From assembly GCF_007565055.1 (NCBI RefSeq), contig NC_044568.1, positions 22,746,620 through 22,810,619 on the forward strand: DNA of 64,000 nucleotides. Direction: 5' to 3'. The stretch is from Rhinopithecus roxellana (Eukaryota > Chordata > Mammalia > Primates > Cercopithecidae). Both the position numbers and the translations under genes were made by a program. The notes beneath the pieces were generated by a model. That model was not told the DNA's origin. It searched no databases and worked only from the letters and a program-made list of their open reading frames with translations. The stretch's first letter is position 1; each line of letters begins with the position of its first letter. Positions 43,346 to 53,005 of the stretch are shown piece after piece.

Positions 43346-44537
43346 AATGAATGTTGACTTGGAAGAAGTACCCTAGACTTTACAAGCTAAGATATCTTTG
43401 TCTCCATATGCCAGTGAGTTCCTGCAGTTGGTTGGGGAAGGGGACACGCTTATTGAATTATTTCTGATGAGTTGAAATTAAATGAAATATCATGGCTCTT
43501 AATAAGATGCTTCTTCACTGAGAAACTATTCAATTTAAGGTTGGTGGGATTGTATTTGGGCACCTTGCCCTTCCTTAGTGGCGTTCTTCAAGATTCTAAT
43601 TCCCAGAGGTGTCACAAATGGAGGCTGCAAAAGGTAGAGCATCTGTCTTGTTCTAGCTGGAGCAGCATTAAGGAAAGAGGAGGCCAGGGAGAATTTACTA
43701 CCTCCAGAGGCAGATTGATTAGAAAGAACTGCCAGGCAATTTCCATTTGCATTTTGCCTGGGTAGGACTGGGGAAAGGGAGATGTTTCTAAATGAGAACA
43801 GCCCAATCATTTTCTCCTAAAACTTGCTCCAATTTGTCTCCCTGCTCCCAGAAGTTACTACCTTGCATAATCCAGGAAGGGAGGTAATCAGGACTTTGAG
43901 TTCCATTGGTTTTGCCTGTTCCCTTGATAAAATGGCAAAATTCGCCTGTGAAATCTCGGAGTTCATTATGGTGTCGTTTTCTCTCCTCTTAAATCAAAGC
44001 CATTTTGTCTCCTTCAGTCTAACCAGACTCCAAGAAATGGCATCTTTGCTTCCTCTTGCTTTCAATTATTTATATTCCTAGGCAGACAAAAACCCAGGCA
44101 GTGTGATCCTTGGGTGACTTTTAGCTCAGACTCTACCAACAGCTCACCAGAGCTGGGTAGGAATTGCCATTATTCACCACCAAATGGAAAGCAGCCACTC
44201 CAGCAAGAGCCATGGATGGTGAAAATGCAATTTTATTGGGGACGTAGATGGACGCAAACTCTCATGCATGCAGGCCTTAATTGAAAACTAAAACAATTAG
44301 CTTTTAATACTTGTGAAATAACAGACTGAAGCACATTTACAGGATGACTGGGAAGCAACAGTCATCGGCTGTTTCTTTTTTAATAACGTTGAGTTGTGTT
44401 CACAGTTAAGCTCATTAACAACACGAAAGCAGAACAGAGCAGGACACTGGAATGCCATTTCATTGATTATTTGTGAACAGTTGTTGCTTGCTGCTTATTC
44501 TATGCTCAAAACCAAAACAAAACCAAACTGCAAACTA
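43346..44537. other. Unique block, possible conserved non-coding element
   Basis: No repeat recognised over about 1.2 kb. 44260-44480 is repeat-free with CAATTAGCTTTTAATAC, AATAACG and TTTCATTGATT words. CATGCATGCAGG at 44262 is a small palindrome. No coding signal that I trust. Confidence 0.4.
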
Positions 44538-44658
44538 GGCCAGGAGCAGTGGCTCACACCTGTAATCCCAGCATTTTGGGAGGCCAAGGCAGGCAGATGA
44601 CCTGAGGTCAGGAGTTCGAGACCAGTCTGGCAAACATGGGGAAGCTCCCTCTCTAGTA

Positions 44659-44702
<44 letters not shown>

Positions 44703-44850
44703 GGGCATGGTGGCACACACCGGTAATCCCAGCTACTCCGAAGGCAGGAGAGTCACTTGAACCTGGGAGGCGGAGGTTGCAGTGAGCCGAGATTGTGCCA
44801 TTGCACTCCATCCTGGACGACAGAGCCAGACTCTATCTCAAAACAAAACA
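44538..44850 (+). mobile_element. AluS-like with expanded middle A linker
   Basis: Starts GGCCAGGAGCAGTGG; right arm starts GCTGGGCATGGTGG. The linker contains 33 consecutive A's (44667-44699), far longer than the usual A5TACA6. The 3' tail is CAAAA repeats. Confidence 0.92.
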
Positions 44851-45089
44851 AAACAATACACAAACTGGAGAACAAACTTCCTGGAAGTAGGTGCTTATGT
44901 GTGTTTTACTGTTTAATGACCAGATGTTGGTAACACAAGGCTGTGCCTTGAGAGGCTTTTGAGATCCACTAGGAAAGCACAGGGATTTGGCCACAGTCTG
45001 CAAGTTGGTCAATCTGCCTGTGAGGTGGTTTGTAGATGTGGGTACAGCTCCTCATCTCAAGAAGAGGTGCCCCCAAAGTGCTCCAAACC

Positions 45090-45670
45090 AGATCTTTGAG
45101 CCTTCGGCCAGCCAGCCCATTCCTACAATGGCTCCTTATGTTGAAATTTTCCCTCCACATCAGTGAGTGGCAGCGTGAGGGATGGGGACCGTTGTTGGAA
45201 CTCTATGCACGGTCCTTGCACTGCCCTACTCAAAATGCATCCAGGAGTCCTCCAACTCCTCATCATAGCATATGAAGCCCTCCAAGAAAATGACCCCCAG
45301 CACCTTCCTAGCTTCATTTTTAGACACTCTCTCCTGCTGGTCACACCAGCCACACTTGTCTGCCTGTGTTGGTTTCATGACTTCTCTGCACAAAGATTCC
45401 ACGTATGTCCCCTATGTTGAATTCTCTTTTTTCCTCTTCTGGCAAACTCTTATTCATCCCTACAAGTTCCTACTTTGTGAAGTCCCCAACTAAGAGGATT
45501 TGCCCCCTCCCTGGTTGCCTGTAGTCCTCTGATGGTTTCTTGCTACATCTATTATAGTCTCTGTGTGGGAACTTTTCACTTCACTAGAATATCTTGAGAG
45601 CAGAGCAAATCTCAGCTCAGACATCTGCCATGTCGTAGGTGCCCAACAATCTCTGCTGAATGAAATATAA
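45090..45670 (+). mobile_element. L2 LINE, long 3' fragment
   Basis: AATGGCTCCTTATGTTG, CATATGAAGCCCTCCAAG, CAAACTCTTATTCATCCC, ATATCTTGAGAGCAGAGC and TCTGCTGAATGAAAT follow forward L2 from the end of ORF2 to the tail. Frames of 67-85 codons here are decayed L2. Confidence 0.75.
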
Positions 45671-45904
45671 ACCAACAAGACAGACCGGTGCACCCAACTG
45701 TGGGGAGAGTGCCATCACTGCATAAGGAAAGGAGATGCTGGCGCAGGAACAAGGAATTCTGTGAGTAGTTTCATTATTATTCTCATCCAGCCTGCAGAGT
45801 TCAGTAGACAGTATGACCAAGGGACAACATGGGAAAGTTCATTTTATTGCCATCTGAGTTTTCAAAAATGATATTGGTAAAAATACTAATCCTCTAAAGA
45901 ATAT

Positions 45905-46608
45905 TTTATTTTATTTTGAGACAGGGTCTCGCTCTTTCACCCAGGATGGAGTGCAGTGGCACGATCTCTGATCTCAGCTCACTGCAACCTCCACCTCCCA
46001 GGTTCAAGCGATTTTCCTGCCTCAATCTCCCAAGTAGCTGGGATTACAGGTGCAAGGCACCATGCGCGGCTAGTTTTTTTGTTTGTTTGTTTTGTTTTTG
46101 TTTTTTTGTTTTGTTTTTACTTTAAGTTCCAGGATACGTGTGCAGAATGTGCAGGTTTTTACATAGGTATATATGTGTCATGTTGGTTTGCTGCACCTGT
46201 CAACCCATCATATAGATTTTAAGCCCTGCATGCATTAGGTATTTGTCCTAATACCCTCCACTCCCTGACAGGCTCCAGTGTGGGATGTTCCCCTCCCTGT
46301 GTCCACGTTTTCTCACTGTTCAACTCCCACTTATGAGTGACAACATGTGGTATTTGTTTTTCTGTTCCTGTGTCAGTTTGCTGAGAATGATGGTTTCCAG
46401 CTTCATCCATGACCCTGCGAAGGACATGATTTCATTCTTTTTTATGGCTGTATATCAATGATAGACTGGATAAAGTTTTTGTATTTTTATTAGAGACAGG
46501 GTTTTGCCATGTTGGCCAAGCTGGTCTCAAACTCCTGACCTCAAGTGATCCACCGGCCTTGGCCTCCCAAGGTGCTGGGATTACAGGCGTGAACCACTGC
46601 ACCTGGCC
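45905..46608 (-). mobile_element. Alu (AluS-like) interrupted by an L1
   Basis: 45905-46075 is the 3' half (GAGACAGGGTCTCGCTC ... GCGCGGCTAG) and 46475-46608 the 5' half (TTTTTGTATTTTTATTAGAGAC ... CTGCACCTGGCC) of one reverse Alu. They are interrupted exactly at the GGCTAATTTTTGTATTTTT site by the L1 at 46083-46474. Confidence 0.93.
46083..46474 (-). mobile_element. Short L1PA 3' end with a 5' micro-inversion
   Basis: From the left: T-rich tail (poly(A) complement), CTTTAAGTTCCAGGATACG (L1 3' UTR reverse), ending at TTTTTATGGCTGTA. Then TATCAATGATAGACTGGATAAA (46453-46474) reads in the opposite, forward L1 orientation. The flanks TAGTTTTTTTG and AAGTTTTTGT are the target duplication within the Alu. 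Confidence 0.88.
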
Positions 46609-46899
46609 ATGAAGAATATTTTAAATCTAGAAGTAAAGAGTTCCAAGTCTCATTACTTAGAAGTCAATGGTTTTATCTTTCCAGTGGGCGTCCATATGTA
46701 CACATATTTTTGCATGTATGTGGTCACAAGTCACATATAATCAGACATTTTGCTCTTCTCACTTTTAAAATCATTTGTTTTTAGTTTTTCAAAGTGTTTA
46801 AAGCAAGTATTTGTATTCTCTTTTCCATTATACAATTAAGTGTCCATGTTTACAACATGTTTTCACATTTGTCTTCCTGTACAAATGTAGGTTTTTGGT
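46609..46899. other. Unassigned AT-rich sequence
   Basis: GTCACATATAATCAGACATTTTGCTC resembles old L1M text, but not enough to call. Confidence 0.35.
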
Positions 46900-47130
46900 A
46901 TCCAACTACCTGTGTTAAAATCCCAGCTCCATCTTTCCAGGTCAGTGCCATTGGGGAAGTTGCTTAACCTCTTGAAACCTCAGTTTTCTATTCTGTAAAA
47001 AGAGCATAATACAATTTACCAAATATTATCATTATTAAAATTTTAAAAATTGAGAAACAGTGTAAACACGATGCTCAGAACCTAATAATAAATGAGTGTT
47101 AATTATCTTATTACTGCTGTTATCATTAAA
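46900..47130 (+). mobile_element. MIR
   Basis: TGTGTTAAAATCCCAGCTCC, GAAGTTGCTTAACCTCTTG, and ACACGATGCTCAGAACCTAATAATAAATGAGTG follow forward MIR. Confidence 0.8.
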
Positions 47131-48559
47131 AGAAAACGGCAATTTAAAACAGAATCTCATATTTATCATCTCTAAAATAGGGTTAACGCCTATTTAATGT
47201 GCTTTTGAGTTGTTATTTTTGTCTTCAGGGAGATTAAAGGAGATGACATAGTGTAGTGCCATGTTTCTGAAAAAGTTGAACAACTGCCTGGTCATTCAGT
47301 TAGAGGTCGATGTGTGCCTGGAATCAGAGAAAAATTTACACTAATTTTTTAATCACTGCATGACATTGCCTAAATATAAGTCTGATGATGAAGGCCAAGG
47401 AACAGTGGTGACATGAATTCAGAGACTATTGCTGTTCTAGTAGAATAGAAAAAAAATTTCTAAACGTGGTTTGCTCCCTGATGGTGGGCAGATCATAGCC
47501 CCATCTGAGCTTTGGTTTTCTCATCTAAACATCACTATGATGGAGCAGTTGATTTTCAGAGCCAATTACAACTCTAAGACTCTTTCTTTTCCCCAAAATC
47601 TGCCATTGACACATGGATAGATTTTCAATGACAATTTGTTTTTTCTTTTAGTTGACCCTCCTAACTTCTATACCCCAGTGAATATAAATTATTAGAGAGG
47701 GCTGCCATTATGAAAGTATTTAATGTTCTGCCGAGTTACCATATTGAAAAAATGTGTAGTTAAATAGGAAAGGGTGGACCACTTTGGGAAATAATGTGCT
47801 TACATTTTTTCAAAATATTCTGCTGGGCATTACGTTGTCTTTGAGTTATTGTACAGATGCCTAGTGTATCCCATTAGAGACTGGACTTGATAACCCTAGA
47901 GGACACTTTTGCAGCCTCAGAGTTCATGAAAATGCACCTTCCTTACTCTGGAAAGAAGTGCTGCATGAGCAATTGCAACAAGTAGCTTTTAATTGCACTT
48001 AATCATCTCCGTTTTTAAGCTAAAGGGGAGGTAGATCTTACTGCTTCTCCCACGAAGTCGAAACACAGACATGGGAGCGCAGACACTGCTAGCTTGTGTC
48101 TTGGCAAAAATGCAGGATATGCATTGTTCATAGATGGGAGCCATCCATTGGCTGCTCAATCCGCCACTCTCTGGGATTTATGTGCCAGCCACCTGCATGT
48201 AGACAACAGTGGGCCATTATGATGCTAAAGTTCAGCCCCTCTTAGAGCCAAAGTAAAGAAAAGTAACTGTGTTTATTTTAAATATATAATCAATCATAAC
48301 CCTGTGAATAGCCACTTTTCTATAAATGCCTTCATATATCATCTAAAGCCCTCTTAACTTCCACATAATTCTCTTTTGTTTGGTTCCTGGTCTTTGACTT
48401 TACAGTTTCATTCAGGGGATAATATAGAACTAAAGCTCCAAACAAGTCTTTCCTCTATATTCTCTCCTTGGAGCCAGTGTTTGCAAGAGAAACATTTTCT
48501 ATAAATAGGGCAGATGGGGAATGGACTCATAAACACTCCAGCTACAAGGACTGTGTGGA
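47131..48559. other. Mostly unique sequence; small MIR-like piece
   Basis: 47460-47600 may be a MIR relic (GGTGGGCAGATCATAGCC, TTTGGTTTTCTCATC). 47970-48060 has GTAGCTTTTAATTGCACTTAATC, a TAAT-type cluster. No gene. Confidence 0.4.
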
Positions 48560-48780
48560 GTAGAAGAATAAGCCAATGACTTTGGGGGAGTGAACCCAGG
48601 GTTTGAGAGCTGACTTTTAGTATTTGCTTATTCAGTCTTTAGTATTTGCTGACTTTTAGTATTTAGCTGTCATTTAGTATTTGTGTGGCTGTGGGCCAAT
48701 CATTACCTTTCTGTATTTCAGTTTCCTTCACTGTAAAACAGGAACCATGCAGGGCTGCTTGTGAAGACCCAAGAGTAGCT
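48560..48780 (+). mobile_element. MIR with internal local duplications
   Basis: GTGTGGCTGTGGGCCAATCATTACC and TATTTCAGTTTCCTTCACTGTAAAACAGG are forward MIR. Upstream, TTTAGTATTT occurs four times (48616, 48638, 48655, 48673), so the left part has expanded. Confidence 0.7.
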
Positions 48781-49033
48781 GAACACATAGTGATCCTTGA
48801 GCAATGTGCCCATAGGAAACTCTGCTGTTATCACTTCTCATTCACTTTGAGTCACATCACATTTTCTTTTAAGAGGGTCATTGGCTGACTGACATTCAGA
48901 GGCAGGTAAACAACAGGGTGAAGAGGCTAAAACTTACATCAGCATCTTATAACAAACAGTTAAAGAAAAGTGGGTGATGAGTTTTGAGAGAAGAGAGCTT
49001 AGGAAGGGAGCAAACAGAACCATCTTCCAGTAT

Positions 49034-49049
49034 AGAAAATTGAGGTCAT
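49034..49049 (+). repeat. Left target-site duplication of the young Alu
   Basis: AGAAAATTGAGGTCAT, identical to 49368-49383. Confidence 0.97.
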
Positions 49050-49328
49050 GGCCGGGCGCGGTGGCTCAAGCCTGTAATTCCAGCACTTTGGGAGGCCGAG
49101 ACGGGCGAATCACGAGGTCAGGAGATCGAGACCATCCTGGCTAACACGGTGAAACCCCGTCTCTACTAAAAATACAAAAACTAGCTGGGCGAGGTGGCGG
49201 GCGCCTGTAGTCCCAGCTACTCGGGAGGCTGAGGCAGGAGAATGGCGTAAACCCGGGAGGCGGAGCTTGCAGTGAGCTGAGATCTGGCCACCGCACTCCA
49301 GTCCGGGCGACAGAGCGAGACTCCGCCT

Positions 49329-49367
<39 letters not shown>
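49050..49367 (+). mobile_element. Young AluY of Old World monkey type
   Basis: Full length from GGCCGGGCGCGGTGG to a 39-base A tail, with a perfect 16-bp target duplication. CpGs are largely intact. GCGTAAACCC (49245-49254) and GAGCTGAGATCTGGCCAC (49274-49291) differ from human AluY and fit the cercopithecine AluYRa-like lineage as I remember it. It is the most recent insertion in the window by these criteria. Confidence 0.9.
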
Positions 49368-49370
<3 letters not shown>

Positions 49371-49383
49371 AAATTGAGGTCAT

Positions 49384-50812
49384 TTGCTGTTTTTACTGCT
49401 GACAAGCCCTGTAAAGGGTGGGCCATTATTTGAAGGCATATTTTAAGAGCTAACTACTCACTCTACTCACAGAACAGGCTGCCTTGTAGACTGAGCTTAC
49501 TTTTGCTGAAGATAGATAAACATAAGCAGTGCAGTGGGGGTCCCAGTAGGGGTTAGAGAGAGAGCTGAATGGTATCAAAAGATGTTTCTTACTCTTAAAA
49601 GCTAAGTCTTTCTCATGAGAGATGTCAATTCCTTTTTCATAATGTTGACCATCATAATTTCTCCTTATTATCTGCATTATCTAGACTCCTGTAGAAAGGG
49701 AAGAAGGCTCTACCACTTACTGAATATACTATTCTACATACCAGGCACTGAATATTTGTGTTATTTCATCTTCATATACCTAATATAGGACCAGATCCAA
49801 AGGAAACAATCATTGAATATCTGTCATAAAAATAAATGAATTAATGAATGACCTAAATGCATTATTATGTACATTTTGCGAATTAGAAGAATGGCTTATA
49901 ACAAGAGGTGACCATTTAGATTGGTCTTAAAAAACATGCCTATAATTTTAAAACATCTTTGAAGAGGAGTTTTTACCAGCAAGATTCAGAAGTCAAATTT
50001 TCTTTCTTCTGAATGGAGAGTCAGAGCTGCAAAATCAGCAATTTAGAGAATCCTGCTGTTTATCAAAAGTTAGAATGTCAGCCATCATCAGACAGGACAA
50101 ATGCACTAATGAATATATATGGCTTTTCATTATTAGGCCAATTTGCACAATGCAATTGGAATTGAGTAAGTTGTAACAGCTACAAGACCTGTTTGAAACA
50201 CTAGGATTGATTTTAATGTTACAATTACCATAAATCTTTAACATTTTATGTTTACAAATAGGCCTCAGAGAAGGAAGCCTCTAGTAGGTATATTGCTAAT
50301 GTCTCTGTAAGTAATTAAGAAAAAAAAAAGGCACCTAGACCAGATGCTAAACAAAGTACAATCAGTAAGTTGATTTTCAATTTCCCAGAACTAGGAGAAA
50401 GTTTATTAAACTCCTGTTGGTCTTCTCCATCATGACAAAGAATAAGGCCCTCACAAGACTGATCCTTTAAGCTTCTGCTTTCAGAAAGGCCTCTATTCTT
50501 AGAAGTCTACTCTGGTGATGATTCCAGGAATTACTCTCCAACAAACTTCAGGTTAAAACTCCTGAGGCCTGTAGCCAGATTAGAAACAGATGCATCCTTC
50601 CTTTGCCCCAAGTTTAGCCATGCAGGAGTGGGCATGGTCCCACATGTATGGCGTTGTTCAGGAAGGAGACTGTTAACTTACCCCCAAACCATTTTCTTTC
50701 TTCAAGGCCAGTTAATTTTGCACATACCATACCAGTGAGGGGTGAGGAGGGTGTTAAAATAAAAAAACGAAAAATAACAAAGAAAGTAGAAGGCAGTTGA
50801 TGATGAAAAATG
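49384..50812. other. Mostly unique AT-leaning sequence
   Basis: 49740-49850 may hold a MIR/L2 tail (CATACCAGGCACTGAATATTTG). No gene recognised. The interval 50440-50720 has no repeat I recognise. Confidence 0.4.
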
Positions 50813-50829
50813 AACTTTCATTGTTTTTT

Positions 50830-51139
50830 CATGTTTATTTATTTATTTATTTATTTTTGAGACGGAGTCTCGCTCTGTAGCCCAGGCTGGAGTGCAGTGG
50901 CACCATCTTTGCTCACTGCAAGCTCCGCCTCCCGGGTTCACGCCATTCGTCTACCTCAGCCTCCCGAGTAGCTGGGACTACAGGCGCCAGCCACCAAGCT
51001 TGGCTAATTTTTTGTATTTTTAGTAGGGGCGGGGTTTCACTGTGTTCGCCAGGATGGTCTCGATCTCCTGACCTCGTGATCCGCCCGCCTCGGCCTCCCA
51101 AAGTGCTGGGATTACAGGCGTGAGCCACTGTGCCCGGCC
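50830..51139 (-). mobile_element. AluY with (TTTA)n tail and target duplication
   Basis: Reverse Alu ending GTGCCCGGCC. The tail on the left is ATGTTTATTTATTTATTTAT, a microsatellite grown from the A tail. AACTTTCATTGTTTTTT flanks it at 50813-50829 and 51141-51157. Confidence 0.93.
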
Positions 51140-51157
51140 CAACTTTCATTGTTTTTT

Positions 51158-51694
51158 TACTGACTGTGTGTGCAGCAATTTGGGTATTAGATTGGAAAGT
51201 TGAAAGTGAATTGGAGAAAAGTTTTTTTTTTTAAATCATTTATTAATTTACTGAGTTGTGCAAATGTGCAGTTTCTAATTGGTATGTTGAGTGCCTTTCA
51301 AAGGTCAGTGGTAAAGTTGAGAGTAAAACCCCAGTGACTCTCTGCCTTGTTGAATTTCACCAGTCTGCATAATCCCCCACAAAAGTTTGCATTTTTCTTG
51401 AACATCCCAAAAAAGCATTTTGGACATTCGACTGCTATCTTCATTGACCTAGGAATTCCTAGCAGGAATTTAAAGAGGATTAAGGAATTAAGAAAGGGTT
51501 GTTGTGTGTGTGTGTGTATGTGTGTGTGTGTGTTATGGTGTGTTATGGTGTGTGGCAGGAGGGGCTTTATTGGTTTGTATTGTTTAATCCTTAGCAGGAA
51601 ATTAAAGAGGATTAAGGGTTTTCTGCCTGCATACATGGGAGGGAGGGGTAGAAGGGTCTATTTATATTGTTTTTCTCATTTATTTTTTCAACAA
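51158..51694. other. Unique sequence with a diverged local duplication
   Basis: CTAGCAGGAATTTAAAGAGG (from 51459) recurs as TTAGCAGGAAATTAAAGAGG (from 51591), about 131 bases apart, with a GT repeat in the first unit. The 112-118-codon frames across it show the same duplication and are probably chance. Confidence 0.5.
51503..51531. repeat. (GT)n repeat
   Basis: GTGTG run with one GTAT unit, followed by two GTTATG units. Confidence 0.9.
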
Positions 51695-51850
51695 TATTCA
51701 TGAGTGCACTTAATATGTCCCATGCCCTGGAATTAAACACTGGTAATATAAAAATGGATAAGAAAAATGTGTTTTCTTTTTGAAGGAAGTTAGAATCTCT
51801 TTGAGAATACAGACCATATATACAAGTCACCATGAATGTACATGACATGA
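51695..51850 (-). mobile_element. L2 LINE tail
   Basis: TTCATGAGTGCACTTAATATGTCCCATGCC and GGAAGTTAGAATCTCTTTGAG match the reverse L2 tail. Confidence 0.6.
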
Positions 51851-51909
51851 TTATACATAATTATGACTTGTCCTATACAGTATATGAAATGACTGGTTAC
51901 TGAATTGTC

Positions 51910-51990
51910 TTTTGTTTTTTAAGATGAGATCTCATAATTTTCCTGTCTCAGCGTCTCAAGTAGCTAGGATTACAGGCCACTATACATGGC
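51910..51990 (-). mobile_element. Alu-derived fragment with internal deletion
   Basis: TTAAGATGAGATCTCA joins directly to TAATTTTCCTGTCTCAGCGTCTCAAGTAGCTAGGATTACAGG, so the segment between the Alu 3' end and the B-box side is missing. Confidence 0.7.
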
Positions 51991-52164
51991 ACAAATTGTC
52001 ATTTCTTGGTATTAAAGAAGTACTTTGCATTGACTTAAGTATTAATATGTGTGAGAAGACCCTGTGTGATGAAATTGAGAGCTTGAAATACAGCCCTATG
52101 AACAAAAGTCTAGGGGAGAAAGCTGATAGTGCCGTGCAAATGCGGATGAAGGAATGTTCAATTC

Positions 52165-52490
52165 TTGCAGACAGAATTTAAGGCACTTTCTGGAGGAAGT
52201 GGCGTTGGATTGAATCTTGAAAGATTGGCAGGTGCTAGCCAAATGTGAATGCAAACGTGAGTAGAGGCAATTCTGGGCACAGCGGGTGGTATGGACAGAA
52301 ATGTAGTGTTAGGAAAGGAGAGTGGAGTATTAGGAAACCCAGAAAAATGTGGTCTGATGGTGTCGGTATCAAGGGGTGCTGGAGCATGGCGATGGGGTGA
52401 GATGACCCTGCCTTGGCTCATAAACAGGGTGAGCTGGAGCCATTTAATTAAAAACTTAGGAGTATGAACTTTATATTCTAGGTGATGGGG
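52165..52490 (-). mobile_element. L2 LINE fragment
   Basis: GCACTTTCTGGAGGAAGTGGCG, GAATCTTGAAAGATTGG, and AGGAGTATGAACTTTATATTCTAGG follow reverse L2. Confidence 0.7.
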
Positions 52491-52609
52491 CTCCCAAAGT
52501 GTTCATACATAGCCAAGCTCCCCATTTATCAGAAATAAAGGACATGGGGTGACTCTTCAGGTTCCAGATTCAGAATTGGAGTGAACTGGAAAGGTGATTA
52601 GAAGATGTT

Positions 52610-53005
52610 ATCAAAAATCTTCATGACTTGGTCCTGGTCGCCTTGATAGCCCAATTCCTCACTATTATGTCCCTTGCTACCAGGTAAAAATGATACCAGA
52701 TTTTCTTCACTGCGCTTTCATTGCTCCCTGGATCTTTGTGTATTCTGGAACACGTGCCTGGGACACACTTTTGCCTCTGTATCTGGCTCTTCATTCATCC
52801 TTCAGGTTTCGGTTGAAATGATCCTTCTTCCACACAGTGTTATTTTATTCAGCAAATCTGAGTTAGGATCCCTTTTTCGGGCTCCTCCAGCCCTTGGCAT
52901 TTCTCCAATGTGGACATGTGTCACACTGAGCGGCACTGCTTGTTTAGTATCTGCAGTCTTTTCCATCATATACACAAAAAAGTTGGCTGCAAACTCCTAA
53001 GCACA
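52610..53005 (+). mobile_element. L2 LINE 3' region
   Basis: ATCTTCATGACTTGGTCCTGG, TTTGTGTATTCTGGAACACG, TCATTCATCCTTCAGGTTTCGG and CTGCAAACTCCTAAGCACATTG run in forward L2 order. The 108-codon frame at 52674-53000 is L2. Confidence 0.75.

Noticed and set aside
45905..46608. Two separate Alu fragments
   Set aside because: The halves are complementary parts of one Alu, broken at a single site by the L1, with matching flanks.
51298..51703. Opposing 112- and 118-codon frames with an internal repeat (LILFNFLLRI and LILFKFLLGI)
   Set aside because: The repeat mirrors the local DNA duplication; both strands are open, typical of chance in AT-rich DNA with a GT repeat.
52674..53000. 108-codon frame with protein-like composition
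   Set aside because: Matches the L2 3' region in order and orientation.
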